Positions 8,347 to 16,017 of a stretch of DNA of 64,000 nt are shown here, in pieces; positions within the stretch are counted from its first letter, which is position 1; each line of letters starts with the position of its first letter. The translations under genes and the position numbers were made by a program. This DNA is from Solibacillus sp. FSL R7-0682 (lineage in GTDB: Bacteria; Bacillota; Bacilli; Bacillales_A; Planococcaceae). Where the stretch lies: NCBI RefSeq assembly GCF_038005985.1, contig NZ_JBBOUI010000001.1, positions 1,942,001-2,006,000 on the forward strand, written 5' to 3'. The notes beneath the pieces were generated by a model. That model was not told where the DNA came from and ran no database searches. It was given only the letters and a program-made list of their open reading frames with translations.

Positions 8347-8916
8347 ATGCAAAAATTGAGTAATGAAATTGTTGAATTAGTACCGATCAATGAGTCGCAT
8401 ATCGTTGGGCTTTTTGAAGCAGCACAATATCCAGAAATTTGGACACATATGTCAGTTGAGTTAAAGACGCATGAGGACGTTAAAAAATATGTGATTGATG
8501 GAATGGAGAAGGCAAAGAAGGGGACGGATTTCCCGTTTGTTATTTTTGAGAAGAGCACGAATCGTATTGTAGGCTCTACATCATATATGGACATATCAAC
8601 TGTACATAAACGATTAGAAATTGGGTCGACATGGTTAACACCTTCTGTATGGCGCAGTGCGGTGAATACGAATTGTAAGTTCCTTTTATTGCAATATGGT
8701 TTTGAACAGCTCGACTTGCACCGCATCCAAATTAAGACTGGACATGAAAACATTCAATCCCAAAAGGCAATTGAGCGTCTAGGTGCTGTGAAAGAGGGGG
8801 TTTTAAGAAATCATATGATTCGTAAAGAGGGAAATATCCGCCATACAGTTATGTATAGTATTACGAATGAAGAATGGCCATTGATTAAAGAACGTTTTCT
8901 AAATGAATTACTTTAA
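8347..8916 (+). CDS. GNAT acetyltransferase, RimJ/RimL-like
   Basis: 189 residues, typical of the RimJ/RimL branch of GNAT enzymes that acetylate protein N-termini or small amines. Visible landmarks are EIVELVPINESHI at the start, the conserved LEIGSTWLTPSVWRSAVNT motif A, and the C-terminal HENIQSQKAIERLGAVKEG signature, where Asn and Ala-Ile-Glu-Arg-Leu-Gly are diagnostic. ATG after AGGGGTG. A 35-aa membrane peptide gene follows 33 bases downstream and may be co-transcribed. Confidence 0.88.
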   Translation: MQKLSNEIVELVPINESHIVGLFEAAQYPEIWTHMSVELKTHEDVKKYVIDGMEKAKKGTDFPFVIFEKSTNRIVGSTSYMDISTVHKRLEIGSTWLTPSVWRSAVNTNCKFLLLQYGFEQLDLHRIQIKTGHENIQSQKAIERLGAVKEGVLRNHMIRKEGNIRHTVMYSITNEEWPLIKERFLNELL

Positions 8917-8949
8917 CTGAAGTAAAATTCCTTATTAAGGGGAAATTTA

Positions 8950-9057
8950 ATGCACGACATCATAAAAAGAAAGCTTTTAACGGCCATATTGAGTAGTCTA
9001 CTTTTTACCATTATTCTTTTAATTATTGGCATAAGTGAAATTCTTGAATTGTTTTAA
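8950..9057 (+). CDS. 35-aa single-helix membrane peptide
   Basis: A short gene with ATG preceded by AAGGGGAA at suitable spacing. The sequence begins MHDIIKRKLL, continues with one hydrophobic helix of ~20 residues (about 11-30) and ends SEILELF. The positive-inside N-terminus suggests the start faces the cytoplasm. It follows the RimL-like acetyltransferase closely, so co-transcription is likely. It could be a membrane-protein partner or a toxin-like peptide. Nothing identifies a function. Confidence 0.5.
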   Translation: MHDIIKRKLLTAILSSLLFTIILLIIGISEILELF

Positions 9058-9139
9058 CGGTAATCACGTAGACGAATTGGTAGTAAAGAAACAAATTTTA
9101 TTCAAATAACGTCCAATGGTAAATATAACAATTTAGTAG

Positions 9140-9964
9140 GTGATTAATATTGATTTTATAACAACTAATTTAATCATGATTGCAATCTTTATCTTAATGA
9201 TTCATTCCATTGAAACTCTTGCCTATGCAGTGCGATTATCGGGAGTCCGTGTGCGACTATTAGCATCTGCATTATCACTTTTTAATATGATGGTCATGGT
9301 ATCTAGATTAGCGAATATGATGCAACAACCTTTTACAGGGAGTTTAGTTGACAAAGCTCCTTCAGAGACAGCTTTTGTATTTGTTGAAAATCAATTTCGA
9401 TTCATTATCGGATTCGCATCAATCGGCACCTTATTAGGAATCCTTTGTTTGCCTACATTTATTGCCATATTTTCCCGGGCAATTATACACTTAGGAGAAG
9501 AAAGAGGCTCTATTGTTGCATTATTAAAAAAGGGGTTTACGTTTTCGTATTTACGACGTGGGATGCAACTCATTCGAAAACCTAGTCTTTCGTATTTACG
9601 TGGGATTAGTTTAAAAGATATGCCAGTCCAATTATTTGTTATAAACATAGTCATTACAGCGATTTATACGATTGGCGTATTATCCGCCCTATATGCGAGC
9701 TTATTAATTCCTGACTATAAAACAACCGCTATTATGGTGTCGGGGCTAATAAATGGCGTAGCAACGATTTTGTTAATTGTGTTTATTGACCCAAAAATTT
9801 CAATTCTGGCGGATGATGTCCTTAATAATAAAGGCAGCTATATAGATTTAAAAAGGGTATCGTTACTCATGATGAGTTCAAGATTTTTAGGAACACTATT
9901 CGCTCAAGTTCTCTTTATTCCAGGCGCACATTATGTCGCTTGGTTTACTCGATTCATTGTGTAA
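9140..9964 (+). CDS. amj: lipid II flippase Amj (YdaH family)
   Basis: 274 residues with about six to seven membrane helices. The N-terminal IHSIETLAYAVRLSGVR and LFNMMVMVSRLANMMQQP stretches and the total length (~271 in B. subtilis) match Amj, the alternative lipid II flippase that backs up MurJ in peptidoglycan synthesis. The start is uncertain. GTG 9140 has no ribosome binding site. An excellent TAGGTGAT site (9136-9143) instead points to the in-frame ATT at 9149, a rare initiator. In B. subtilis amj is induced by envelope stress. Its location beside an envelope-type sigma operon is suggestive. Confidence 0.88.
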   Translation: MINIDFITTNLIMIAIFILMIHSIETLAYAVRLSGVRVRLLASALSLFNMMVMVSRLANMMQQPFTGSLVDKAPSETAFVFVENQFRFIIGFASIGTLLGILCLPTFIAIFSRAIIHLGEERGSIVALLKKGFTFSYLRRGMQLIRKPSLSYLRGISLKDMPVQLFVINIVITAIYTIGVLSALYASLLIPDYKTTAIMVSGLINGVATILLIVFIDPKISILADDVLNNKGSYIDLKRVSLLMMSSRFLGTLFAQVLFIPGAHYVAWFTRFIV

Positions 9965-10086
9965 TATGTAAGGTAAATTGGATTTAATCATGCAGTTTAA
10001 ATGGATGGAGTTTGAGGATATGAGATGGGAAAAGATTAGAAAGCAGAGGGAAATAAATACAAATCGCATAATAATATACAAACGAA

Positions 10087-10129
10087 GAATCCATTTTGCT
10101 CAAACTGATTAAAATGGATTCTCAGTTTG
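10087..10129. other. interleaved inverted repeats (two mutually exclusive hairpins)
   Basis: GAATCCATTTT (10087-10097) pairs perfectly with AAAATGGATTC (10111-10121). Within its loop CAAACTGA (10101-10108) pairs perfectly with TCAGTTTG (10122-10129) just outside. Both hairpins cannot form together. There is no T run. It lies between the convergent amj and sigma operon 3' ends, and could be a terminator or switch. Confidence 0.5.
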
Positions 10130-10233
10130 TAATAGAGGACCGGGTTGTCAGCATATAACTTATTTATTGTAGCTTTTAAAAAAGCTGCTCCTTTATAGAC
10201 TTTTTAGTTAATACATAAAAATTTGTTCTTGGA

Positions 10234-10253
10234 ATTGCGTTATTCAACGCAAT
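10234..10253 (-). terminator. hairpin at the end of the sigma operon
   Basis: ATTGCGTT (10234-10241) pairs with AACGCAAT (10246-10253) over a 4-nt loop, seven bases past the last stop codon of the minus-strand operon. Its T tract is poor, so termination is plausible but not certain. Confidence 0.45.
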
Positions 10254-10260
10254 GAAATGT

Positions 10261-10485
10261 TTAGCTTCTTTCTGTTAAACTTTTATTTCGTCGATGTTCT
10301 TCCTCCAGCATCGAAAAAAATGTAGGTAACTTTTCAAAGTTTTTCTTTTTTAAAATTTCTAAAATAATTAAAATAATTTCCTGTTCTAAATCAGCTCTAC
10401 TTTGAAAATCTGTTTGTTGAAGTTCTTTTTTAATCTTAGGCTTCAGGATGTCAAGTAACTCTAAAGGAGAAATTAGGTCATTCAT
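10261..10485 (-). CDS. RsoA-like co-sigma factor (sigma region 2-like), 74 aa
   Basis: 74 residues. The segment ILKPKIKKELQQTDFQSRAD followed by LEQEIILIILEILKK resembles the start of sigma-70 region 2, in which a DxEQE motif follows two helices. The length and layout fit RsoA (YvrHa, ~79 aa) of B. subtilis, which supplies the region-2 function missing from SigO. It is the third gene of a tight operon after the sigma gene and the YvrJ-like gene. The ATG lies four bases after the YvrJ stop with AAGGAGTG overlapping that stop, so translation is coupled. Assignment as RsoA is inference from motif, size and context. Confidence 0.65.
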   Translation of the reverse strand: MNDLISPLELLDILKPKIKKELQQTDFQSRADLEQEIILIILEILKKKNFEKLPTFFSMLEEEHRRNKSLTERS

Positions 10486-10489
10486 ATCG

Positions 10490-10651
10490 TCACTCCTTGT
10501 TTTTTGGAGAATCTATTTCTTTCGATAAACTTTGTATGGCCTGTTGAAGTCCTTCTATTTTTCGTTCAAAACTGAGTAAAAGGTAAATGGTAATGACAAT
10601 TGGGAATCCAATGTTGCTAATCAGATTAATTAAAAGGTTGTCTTCAAACAT
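10490..10651 (-). CDS. yvrJ: YvrJ-family small membrane protein, 53 aa
   Basis: A short gene on the minus strand, 53 residues. The N-terminal amphipathic start MFEDNLLINLISNIGF leads into one membrane helix, FPIVITIYLLLSFERK, and then a charged helix with KIEGLQQAIQSLSKEI. The GFPIVITIYLLLxxER layout is the YvrJ family signature. In B. subtilis yvrJ belongs to the SigO regulon. Here its ATG overlaps the 3' end of the sigma gene by eight bases and its stop abuts the next gene, so the three genes form one translationally coupled operon. The molecular role is unknown. Confidence 0.8.
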   Translation of the reverse strand: MFEDNLLINLISNIGFPIVITIYLLLSFERKIEGLQQAIQSLSKEIDSPKNKE

Positions 10652-11201
10652 TGATCATTCGCCTCACCTTCTTTAATGCATTATTTTTAGATTTCGATAT
10701 CGCTTGCTGCGTTACATTAAATTGCTTTCCGATTTCATTATCTGATAAATTCAAAACGTAAGCTAAATATAAAATCTGTTTTTGTCGAGTATTAAGTGTA
10801 AGAATAGAATGATGAAGAGTATAATCTAGGATAAGTTCTTCTAACTTTTGTTCAAAAGGGTTTTCAAAATTACTCATTGCATTTTTGTCTTCGATTAATT
10901 CCTTTAATGTGGTGGAATTTTCTTTTACACCTTCATTCGTTTTACTTGGAGCATCAAGATACAATAAATTACTTCGTTCATACGCTCTTTTTTTCTTATC
11001 AAAGTTACGGGCAGCAAAGTGAATGGTTTTGGAAAAATAGGATACTACACGGACTTGCGCATAAAATCTCCCAAAACATTCTTCGATTTTTTTCTTTAAG
11101 TTTTCATTAGGTGTTAAAAAGTATTGCTCGTATAGCTCATAATGTTCTTCAATAGATAAAAAATCTCTTAATAGTGGATTTTTTATTTCTTTAATATCCA
11201 T
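10644..11201 (-). CDS. sigO: SigO (YvrI)-like sigma factor
   Basis: 185 residues. The C-terminal ~50 residues are a clear sigma region 4 with helix-turn-helix: LNTRQKQILYLAYVLNLSDN, then EIGKQFNVTQQAISKSKNNA. The N-terminal ~90 residues (FGRFYAQVRVVSYFSKTIHF and nearby) lack a canonical region 2, as in SigO of B. subtilis, which needs RsoA for promoter melting. ATG after AAAGGAGGTGAAT. The downstream YvrJ-like and RsoA-like genes strongly support the SigO assignment. The expected role is response to acid or envelope stress, by analogy. The divergent neighbour is an LRR lipoprotein. Confidence 0.8.
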   Translation of the reverse strand: MDIKEIKNPLLRDFLSIEEHYELYEQYFLTPNENLKKKIEECFGRFYAQVRVVSYFSKTIHFAARNFDKKKRAYERSNLLYLDAPSKTNEGVKENSTTLKELIEDKNAMSNFENPFEQKLEELILDYTLHHSILTLNTRQKQILYLAYVLNLSDNEIGKQFNVTQQAISKSKNNALKKVRRMINV

Positions 11202-11518
11202 ATATTCACCTCCTTTTCAATAAGTTATAGTTTGTTTAATAATAAGAAAAAAACGCTAATAATGAAATGAGTCAATAAAACAAATTTTGGATATTATTTA
11301 GTAGGTAACTTATCACTTTTTTATTAGAATCATCTGCTACTTTATTCGGTATGAGCATTATTTTATGTAAAAAAAACTTTTCGATTCATAATTTTTTCTA
11401 AAAAATCATTTTTTGGAAAAAATAAATTTATTAATAAAATTTATAATCATTTTAATATATAAAGGGGATTTCGAACGTAAATTAACAACCCTAATCATGT
11501 ATGAATGGAGTGGTAAGG
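11202..11518. other. AT-rich divergent promoter region, no gene
   Basis: This separates the sigma operon (minus) from the LRR lipoprotein (plus). It is very AT-rich, with a TTTATTAATAAA palindrome near 11427-11438 and a TATAAT near 11442. I could not pair these with a convincing -35 element. Confidence 0.4.
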
Positions 11519-12469
11519 ATGAAAAAAATTGGCATATTAATGGTATTCCTTGCTTTACTAAGTGGCTGTGAAAGGGAAATTTTAAAAGATGAATCAAAAG
11601 GTACAATTGCAATAAATACAATAAATGAAATCTCTCCGCAAGTCCAAAAAGAGGTAGCCTTACAACTTGCTATTCCTACAGAAACGCTCTCAGAAAAAGA
11701 CTTCCAAAACATGAGGAATTTTTACGTAAATGTAGATGATCCAACGTTAAAGACAGCTTTAAGTAAAATGACTCGTTTAGAGGCTCTTGCTATATATGTG
11801 CCAATAAATGATCTTTCATTAATTATTTCAAAAACGAATCTTAAATATTTAACGATTGAAAATAATTCATTGTCAGATATTAAATTTTTGTCAACATTGC
11901 CAGCATTAAAAGAGCTCTATTTGTCTAGTAACCAGTTAGGGCAATTACAAAGTTTAAATGCATTGCAAAAATTACAATCCCTTTCCATAATAAATAATCA
12001 AATTCAAGATATTATGTTACTGGATACATTAACTTCATTGCAATACTTAAACATTTCTGATAACAACGTTACTTCACTTACACCATTACTAGCCCTTGAA
12101 AATTTAACAATGTTTACAGCATCGAATAATGCAATTACAGATGCAGCTGCGCTTGAAAAAATGAGCAAACTTACGCATTTGAATTTAGAGGGGAATCCAA
12201 TCGAATCGCTTGATTTTGTAAATGGATTAGCCAATCTTGAAGTGTTAAGCATTGCAAACACCAAAGTATTTGATTTAGCACCTTTAGCACATTTAAATAA
12301 TTTAATTCAATTAGATATTCGAGGAACAGAGGTAACTTCGAGTGAACCACTTTTCGGTCTAAATCAGCTGAAGTTCCTCATACTTGATAAGCAAAACGTA
12401 AAAGATTGGACATTACTTGAAAATAAAGAGGGGCTTATGATTACAGAAACACCCATTATGGCTGAATAA
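11519..12469 (+). CDS. leucine-rich-repeat lipoprotein
   Basis: 316 residues from ATG 11519 (GGAG eight bases upstream; an earlier in-frame ATG at 11501 has no site). The signal peptide ends in lipobox LLSGC at about residue 19, so the protein is a membrane-anchored, outward-facing lipoprotein. Residues ~85-305 contain nine or so LRRs of 21-22 residues of the SDS22/internalin type (pattern LxxLxLxxNxIxDLxxL, for example LQYLNISDNNVTSLTPL). Such solenoids bind proteins. No C-terminal enzyme domain is present. It is divergent from the SigO-like operon. The partner is unknown. Confidence 0.85.
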   Translation: MKKIGILMVFLALLSGCEREILKDESKGTIAINTINEISPQVQKEVALQLAIPTETLSEKDFQNMRNFYVNVDDPTLKTALSKMTRLEALAIYVPINDLSLIISKTNLKYLTIENNSLSDIKFLSTLPALKELYLSSNQLGQLQSLNALQKLQSLSIINNQIQDIMLLDTLTSLQYLNISDNNVTSLTPLLALENLTMFTASNNAITDAAALEKMSKLTHLNLEGNPIESLDFVNGLANLEVLSIANTKVFDLAPLAHLNNLIQLDIRGTEVTSSEPLFGLNQLKFLILDKQNVKDWTLLENKEGLMITETPIMAE

Positions 12470-12484
12470 AGGGTGTTTCTTATT
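12446..12484 (+). terminator. terminator overlapping the LRR stop codon
   Basis: GAAACACCC (12446-12454) pairs with GGGTGTTTC (12471-12479), and the stop codon lies in the loop. The U tract is interrupted (TTATTATTT). Confidence 0.6.
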
Positions 12485-12497
12485 ATTTGCTATACAA

Positions 12498-13064
12498 TTA
12501 AATACTCTTCGAAATGAACAAAATTTCTTGAAGGATATGTGTTGCATCCTCATTATTTTGGATAGTGAACAAGTAATCGGCTTCATCTAAAGAAGGATTT
12601 TCAATAACATTTTCTTCAGAATCCTTTTGTTGTCGTACTAATAATTGTTCAAAGGTCATCGAAGGATCTCTGAATATAGTTGTTATCCGCGAACTATTGC
12701 GTATTCGACTAAGTAGTATTTCCTCTGGAATATGGAAATGCACAATAATGTGAATAAAATGCTCCTTTGGAAAAAACGTCTCGAGCAGAAGCAGACGGTC
12801 ATGTTTCTTTAAATTGGCGTTACATAGAATAATATGGAGTGCAGAGTGTTGCACAGCATAATGAAGAATATAGCTAGATAATCCTTGTTTAAACGAATTA
12901 GGACCGACTGTAGGGAGTAATTTTTCGTAAAAGGTATGTATAAATTGAGCGTTGTTATCCTGATCAAGTACAACAGAATTTGGTAGTTGTTTTTCTACTA
13001 AATTGGCAAATGTAGATTTTCCGCTATGGGTTTTACCGATAGTCATGATTACGAGCCTTTTCAA
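12498..13064 (-). CDS. P-loop ATP-binding protein, kinase-like
   Basis: 188 residues with a Walker A motif GKTHSGKST at residues 10-18, a strand ending VVLDQD near residue 35, and an Arg-rich lid region (LLSRIRNSSR). This is the layout of AAA_33/zeta-toxin-like and adenylylsulfate-kinase-like small kinases. It is probably a cytoplasmic nucleotide or small-molecule kinase. It is the last gene of a three-gene minus-strand operon, 18 bases after the DUF5694 gene. No antitoxin gene is nearby, so a zeta-type toxin is unlikely. Confidence 0.7.
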   Translation of the reverse strand: MKRLVIMTIGKTHSGKSTFANLVEKQLPNSVVLDQDNNAQFIHTFYEKLLPTVGPNSFKQGLSSYILHYAVQHSALHIILCNANLKKHDRLLLLETFFPKEHFIHIIVHFHIPEEILLSRIRNSSRITTIFRDPSMTFEQLLVRQQKDSEENVIENPSLDEADYLFTIQNNEDATHILQEILFISKSI

Positions 13065-13082
13065 ACGGTAATACGTCCTTTA

Positions 13083-13832
13083 CTATAAATTTTTTTTAGA
13101 ACAGTGAGCGATTTCTTGAACAGTGTATTCTCCATATGGGGTTACAGTTATTTGAGGGTCATCCTGTAGCATCTGCTGAAGTAAATAGTTATGACCAGCT
13201 CCATAAATAATTACAGCTTTTTGTGTACCTTGTTCGATCGATTTACGAATGTTTTGTACAATTTTAAGATTACGATAATACCAATAATTCGCAACCCATT
13301 CAAATGCAACCTCGTCTTGTAAGAGCATTAAATCAACGTACAGTTGATGATCCTGAAGATTTTGTTCTGCAGTATTTATAAACTTAAAAAATTCCACGAT
13401 ATTGCCTGTTTGAATTTTTGAAAAAACTGTTTGCATTTTGACTGTTGTCTTTTGAAGTAATTTTTGTAATGCTGTAACAGATTGTTCATCCGTTATTGCC
13501 TCTAAACCTTTAATACCCGAAATTTCTTCATTCCAATCCACTGCATAAATTTTTTTTTGCCCTAATTTACTTGCTAATCTAAATCCAATTTGATATATCT
13601 CATTACGTTGAAGTGGTCTGCCATTTAGTGAAAAGTCTTTGTATTGAGCATCTAATTGCTCCTGCATTTTATATGGATATTCCACAAAAATTTGCTCCGG
13701 TTGGAAAAATGCCAAATCATCCGTAAGTATTTCAAACTGTTCTTCATCAAACTTATTTCGTGCCTCTTTATTCAGCTGTACCATATCTGTCGTTTCTTCT
13801 AAATGAATTGTACCAAGTAGTAAAATCTCCAT
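13083..13832 (-). CDS. DUF5694 / TraB-like protein
   Basis: 249 residues. The N-terminal LLGTIHLEETTDM and the C-terminal IIYGAGHNYLLQQML are the hallmarks of the TraB/ChaN-related superfamily, in which the GTIH...E and GAGH motifs form a putative metal-hydrolase site. The central FVEYPYKMQE adds a conserved Glu. There is no signal peptide, so it is cytoplasmic. Genes upstream (S51 peptidase, 16 bases) and downstream (P-loop kinase, 18 bases) are so close that one mRNA is likely. The substrate is unknown. Confidence 0.75.
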   Translation of the reverse strand: MEILLLGTIHLEETTDMVQLNKEARNKFDEEQFEILTDDLAFFQPEQIFVEYPYKMQEQLDAQYKDFSLNGRPLQRNEIYQIGFRLASKLGQKKIYAVDWNEEISGIKGLEAITDEQSVTALQKLLQKTTVKMQTVFSKIQTGNIVEFFKFINTAEQNLQDHQLYVDLMLLQDEVAFEWVANYWYYRNLKIVQNIRKSIEQGTQKAVIIYGAGHNYLLQQMLQDDPQITVTPYGEYTVQEIAHCSKKNL

Positions 13833-13848
13833 TATTTCATCCTCCAGC

Positions 13849-14457
13849 TCATGTACTTATTTTCGCAACGCAATTTTCATTAATAAAATGTAAGTTTTCA
13901 TGATCCTCTAGTAAATAGAGAGGTGATAGGTTTTCTTTTTTCGCCCATTCATCAAAATGTTGTTTTCGAATAGGATCATTATAATGAGGGCAAAGAGCTC
14001 CCTTTAATAGTCCAAGGCCTTGGAAGGACTCATACTCTTGTTCGGAATTTTCGCTAGTATAATGTTCAAACCAACACATTGCGCCTGCACTAATCCCTGC
14101 AAGAATAACTCCTTGCTTGTACGCATTTATTAGTACGCGATCAAAGTCCGTACTACGCCATACTTTTAGCATAGATTGTGTATGCCCACCGCCGATATAA
14201 ACAATATCAAATGCATTGACGATTGCTTGAATGTTTGGTAGTGAAAAATCTTTAATCGTAAGGTGGGCTGGTTCTTCATGTTGAAAAGCAGAATAAAATT
14301 TGTCAATATATCCTTGTGCATCATTGCTCGCAGTTGCAACAAAGCAAATTTTAATAGGTGAATCCTTTCGTTTTATCCGCACTATATAATTGTCAATATA
14401 GGCATCAGTCTCTTCTGAGAAGCCACCACCTGAAATGGTTACAATATGACGCTCCAT
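13849..14457 (-). CDS. peptidase S51 family protein (dipeptidase E/cyanophycinase-like)
   Basis: 202 residues. GGGHTQSML near residue 90 and AGISAGAMCWF near residue 121 (nucleophile Ser in G-x-S-A-G-A) define the S51 class-I amidotransferase-like serine peptidases. CPHYNDPIR near residue 158 supplies the candidate His. The family cleaves Asp-X dipeptides or cyanophycin. The ATG is preceded by TAGGAGG. It is the first gene of the operon with DUF5694 and the kinase. The exact substrate is unknown. Confidence 0.85.
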   Translation of the reverse strand: MERHIVTISGGGFSEETDAYIDNYIVRIKRKDSPIKICFVATASNDAQGYIDKFYSAFQHEEPAHLTIKDFSLPNIQAIVNAFDIVYIGGGHTQSMLKVWRSTDFDRVLINAYKQGVILAGISAGAMCWFEHYTSENSEQEYESFQGLGLLKGALCPHYNDPIRKQHFDEWAKKENLSPLYLLEDHENLHFINENCVAKIST

Positions 14458-14588
14458 TTTTAAACCTCCTAGCTAATTGTTAAAATAAGGGATATATTAT
14501 AAAATACTATATCAAAAAATAATCTCGAAAATATAGTTAAAGAGGTAAAATTTTTAAAAATGATGACAAAATCCAAGGAGCTTACGAA

Positions 14589-14948
14589 ATGAAATGTATG
14601 AGAATCCATTTATTTGTATGGCTGGTTGCCTTCCTAACACTTTTGATTGTTGGCTGTTCAATGCCGGAGGATAAAAATGATACAGATGATTATATGGAGG
14701 TCAGGGAAGCTGCGTGGAATTATGTTAAAGAGAAAGGATGGAATGATTTTTCAAAAGGGAATTGGCAAGTTGCAGAAGTGAAAATAGTTGTTGCTAATGA
14801 GCGCTATAAGTTACTAGATCAAACGTATGAAGGAAAAGAAGTTTTGTCTGTTTCTTTTGAAGATAAGGAGAATATAGTTATTGGAACACCTTTAATACTC
14901 ATCGATAGAAATTCCATTAAAGTGATTGGGTATATGCCTAGTGAATAG
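14589..14948 (+). CDS. small lipoprotein, 119 aa
   Basis: ATG after CAAGGAGC. The signal peptide, with hydrophobic core FVWLVAFLTLLIVG, ends in lipobox IVGC at residue 23, so the mature protein is lipid-anchored outside the membrane. The ~90-residue mature part is acidic, with a predicted alpha/beta fold (helix with EVREAAWNYVKEKGW, then beta strands VLSVSFEDKENIVIG). No family is recognised. It is transcribed alone. Confidence 0.7.
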   Translation: MKCMRIHLFVWLVAFLTLLIVGCSMPEDKNDTDDYMEVREAAWNYVKEKGWNDFSKGNWQVAEVKIVVANERYKLLDQTYEGKEVLSVSFEDKENIVIGTPLILIDRNSIKVIGYMPSE

Positions 14949-14985
14949 AGATAGAGATGGTGAAATTTTTTTGTGGAGTTGATTG

Positions 14986-15052
14986 ATTGGTTAATAAAAT
15001 ATGATTAACCAATTGAAAAAGAATTAACATCATTATTATTTCAATTCTTTTT
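14986..15052 (+). terminator. two hairpins, the second terminator-like
   Basis: ATTGGTTAAT (14986-14995) pairs with ATTAACCAAT (15004-15013). Next, AAAAAGAATT (15016-15025) pairs with AATTCTTTTT (15043-15052), ending in T. They end the lipoprotein transcript. Confidence 0.55.
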
Positions 15053-15090
15053 GCGTATTCAAACTGCCGAGGAAAGGTTGCTGAAAGTAA

Positions 15091-16017
15091 ATGAAATCAA
15101 TACTAAAAATACCTATGAATCCAATAGCTAATCTGAAAGAAGAGTTGAAAAATATGACGCCTCTTTCTATTGCACTTGGACATGAAAACGATGTATTTGT
15201 CCTACTGATGGAAGAGCGAATTCCACTAATCGATGGCTGTTTCCCTGCAACCGTTTCGGAAAAAAGCTATAGATATCAAGTCATTCATCTAAAAGATGGA
15301 CAAAAGAAAGTGCTAGATTTGTCGAAAGAGAAATGGAACTATCATCACATCCAACCGATTGATGACGGACAATTTCTACTTGTATGCGCACGATCATATT
15401 TCCATGATGCACAAAACATTGAAGAAAACGCACGTGTGTATGATGAAAATGGGCGTTTTATCCGATCATTTTGTTTAGGGGATGGTATTGAGCATGTTTA
15501 CGTAACAAAGAATCAAGAGATTTGGACAGGGTACTTTGATGAAGGTGTTTTCGGCAATTACGGCTGGATTGATCCAGTTGGCTGCAGCGGGTTAGTTGGC
15601 TGGGATGCATCGGGTGCTAAATTGGATTCGCTTGAAGAAGATAAGGAATATTTTATTTTTGAGTGTTTGGCATTGAATGGTGTAGCTGATGGAGGAATTT
15701 GGTTTTTCTTTAGCCTAGATTCTAAGATTGGCGTACGGAAAGAGGGTCTCACATCGTATTATTCACCTGAGGATGATATTTTTTTTCGGACGTTTGCGGT
15801 TAATGGGGAGACGATTGTTGCACACCGAGGCAGTGGAGAACGTACACTCTTTGAGTTACAACGTGAAGGGAATGAATATAAGACTGTTCGTAAAATCGAA
15901 CTGATGAAGCGAAATGGTAAGCCTATCGAACCGCAATTAGTGAATAACCGTGATAACAAGTTGCTGTTTTTGGACGGGGATGAGCTGTACATGTATGAAG
16001 TGAAATCCGGTGTGTGA
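15091..16017 (+). CDS. hypothetical beta-propeller-like protein, 308 aa
   Basis: 308 residues with no signal peptide or membrane helix. The sequence has repeated blocks of a Gly/Asp-rich turn followed by beta strands (GHENDVFVLLMEE, YDENGRFIRSFCLGDGIEHV, NQEIWTGYFDEGVFGNYG, DGDELYMYEV), which is how cytoplasmic beta-propellers look. No enzyme motif is seen. The ribosome binding site is weak. The gene stands alone. The function is unknown. Confidence 0.7.
   Translation: MKSILKIPMNPIANLKEELKNMTPLSIALGHENDVFVLLMEERIPLIDGCFPATVSEKSYRYQVIHLKDGQKKVLDLSKEKWNYHHIQPIDDGQFLLVCARSYFHDAQNIEENARVYDENGRFIRSFCLGDGIEHVYVTKNQEIWTGYFDEGVFGNYGWIDPVGCSGLVGWDASGAKLDSLEEDKEYFIFECLALNGVADGGIWFFFSLDSKIGVRKEGLTSYYSPEDDIFFRTFAVNGETIVAHRGSGERTLFELQREGNEYKTVRKIELMKRNGKPIEPQLVNNRDNKLLFLDGDELYMYEVKSGV

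Noticed and set aside
10087-10129. H-type pseudoknot
   Set aside because: The two stems would need a loop of zero bases to cross an 11-bp stem, which is sterically implausible; alternative hairpins are the simpler reading.
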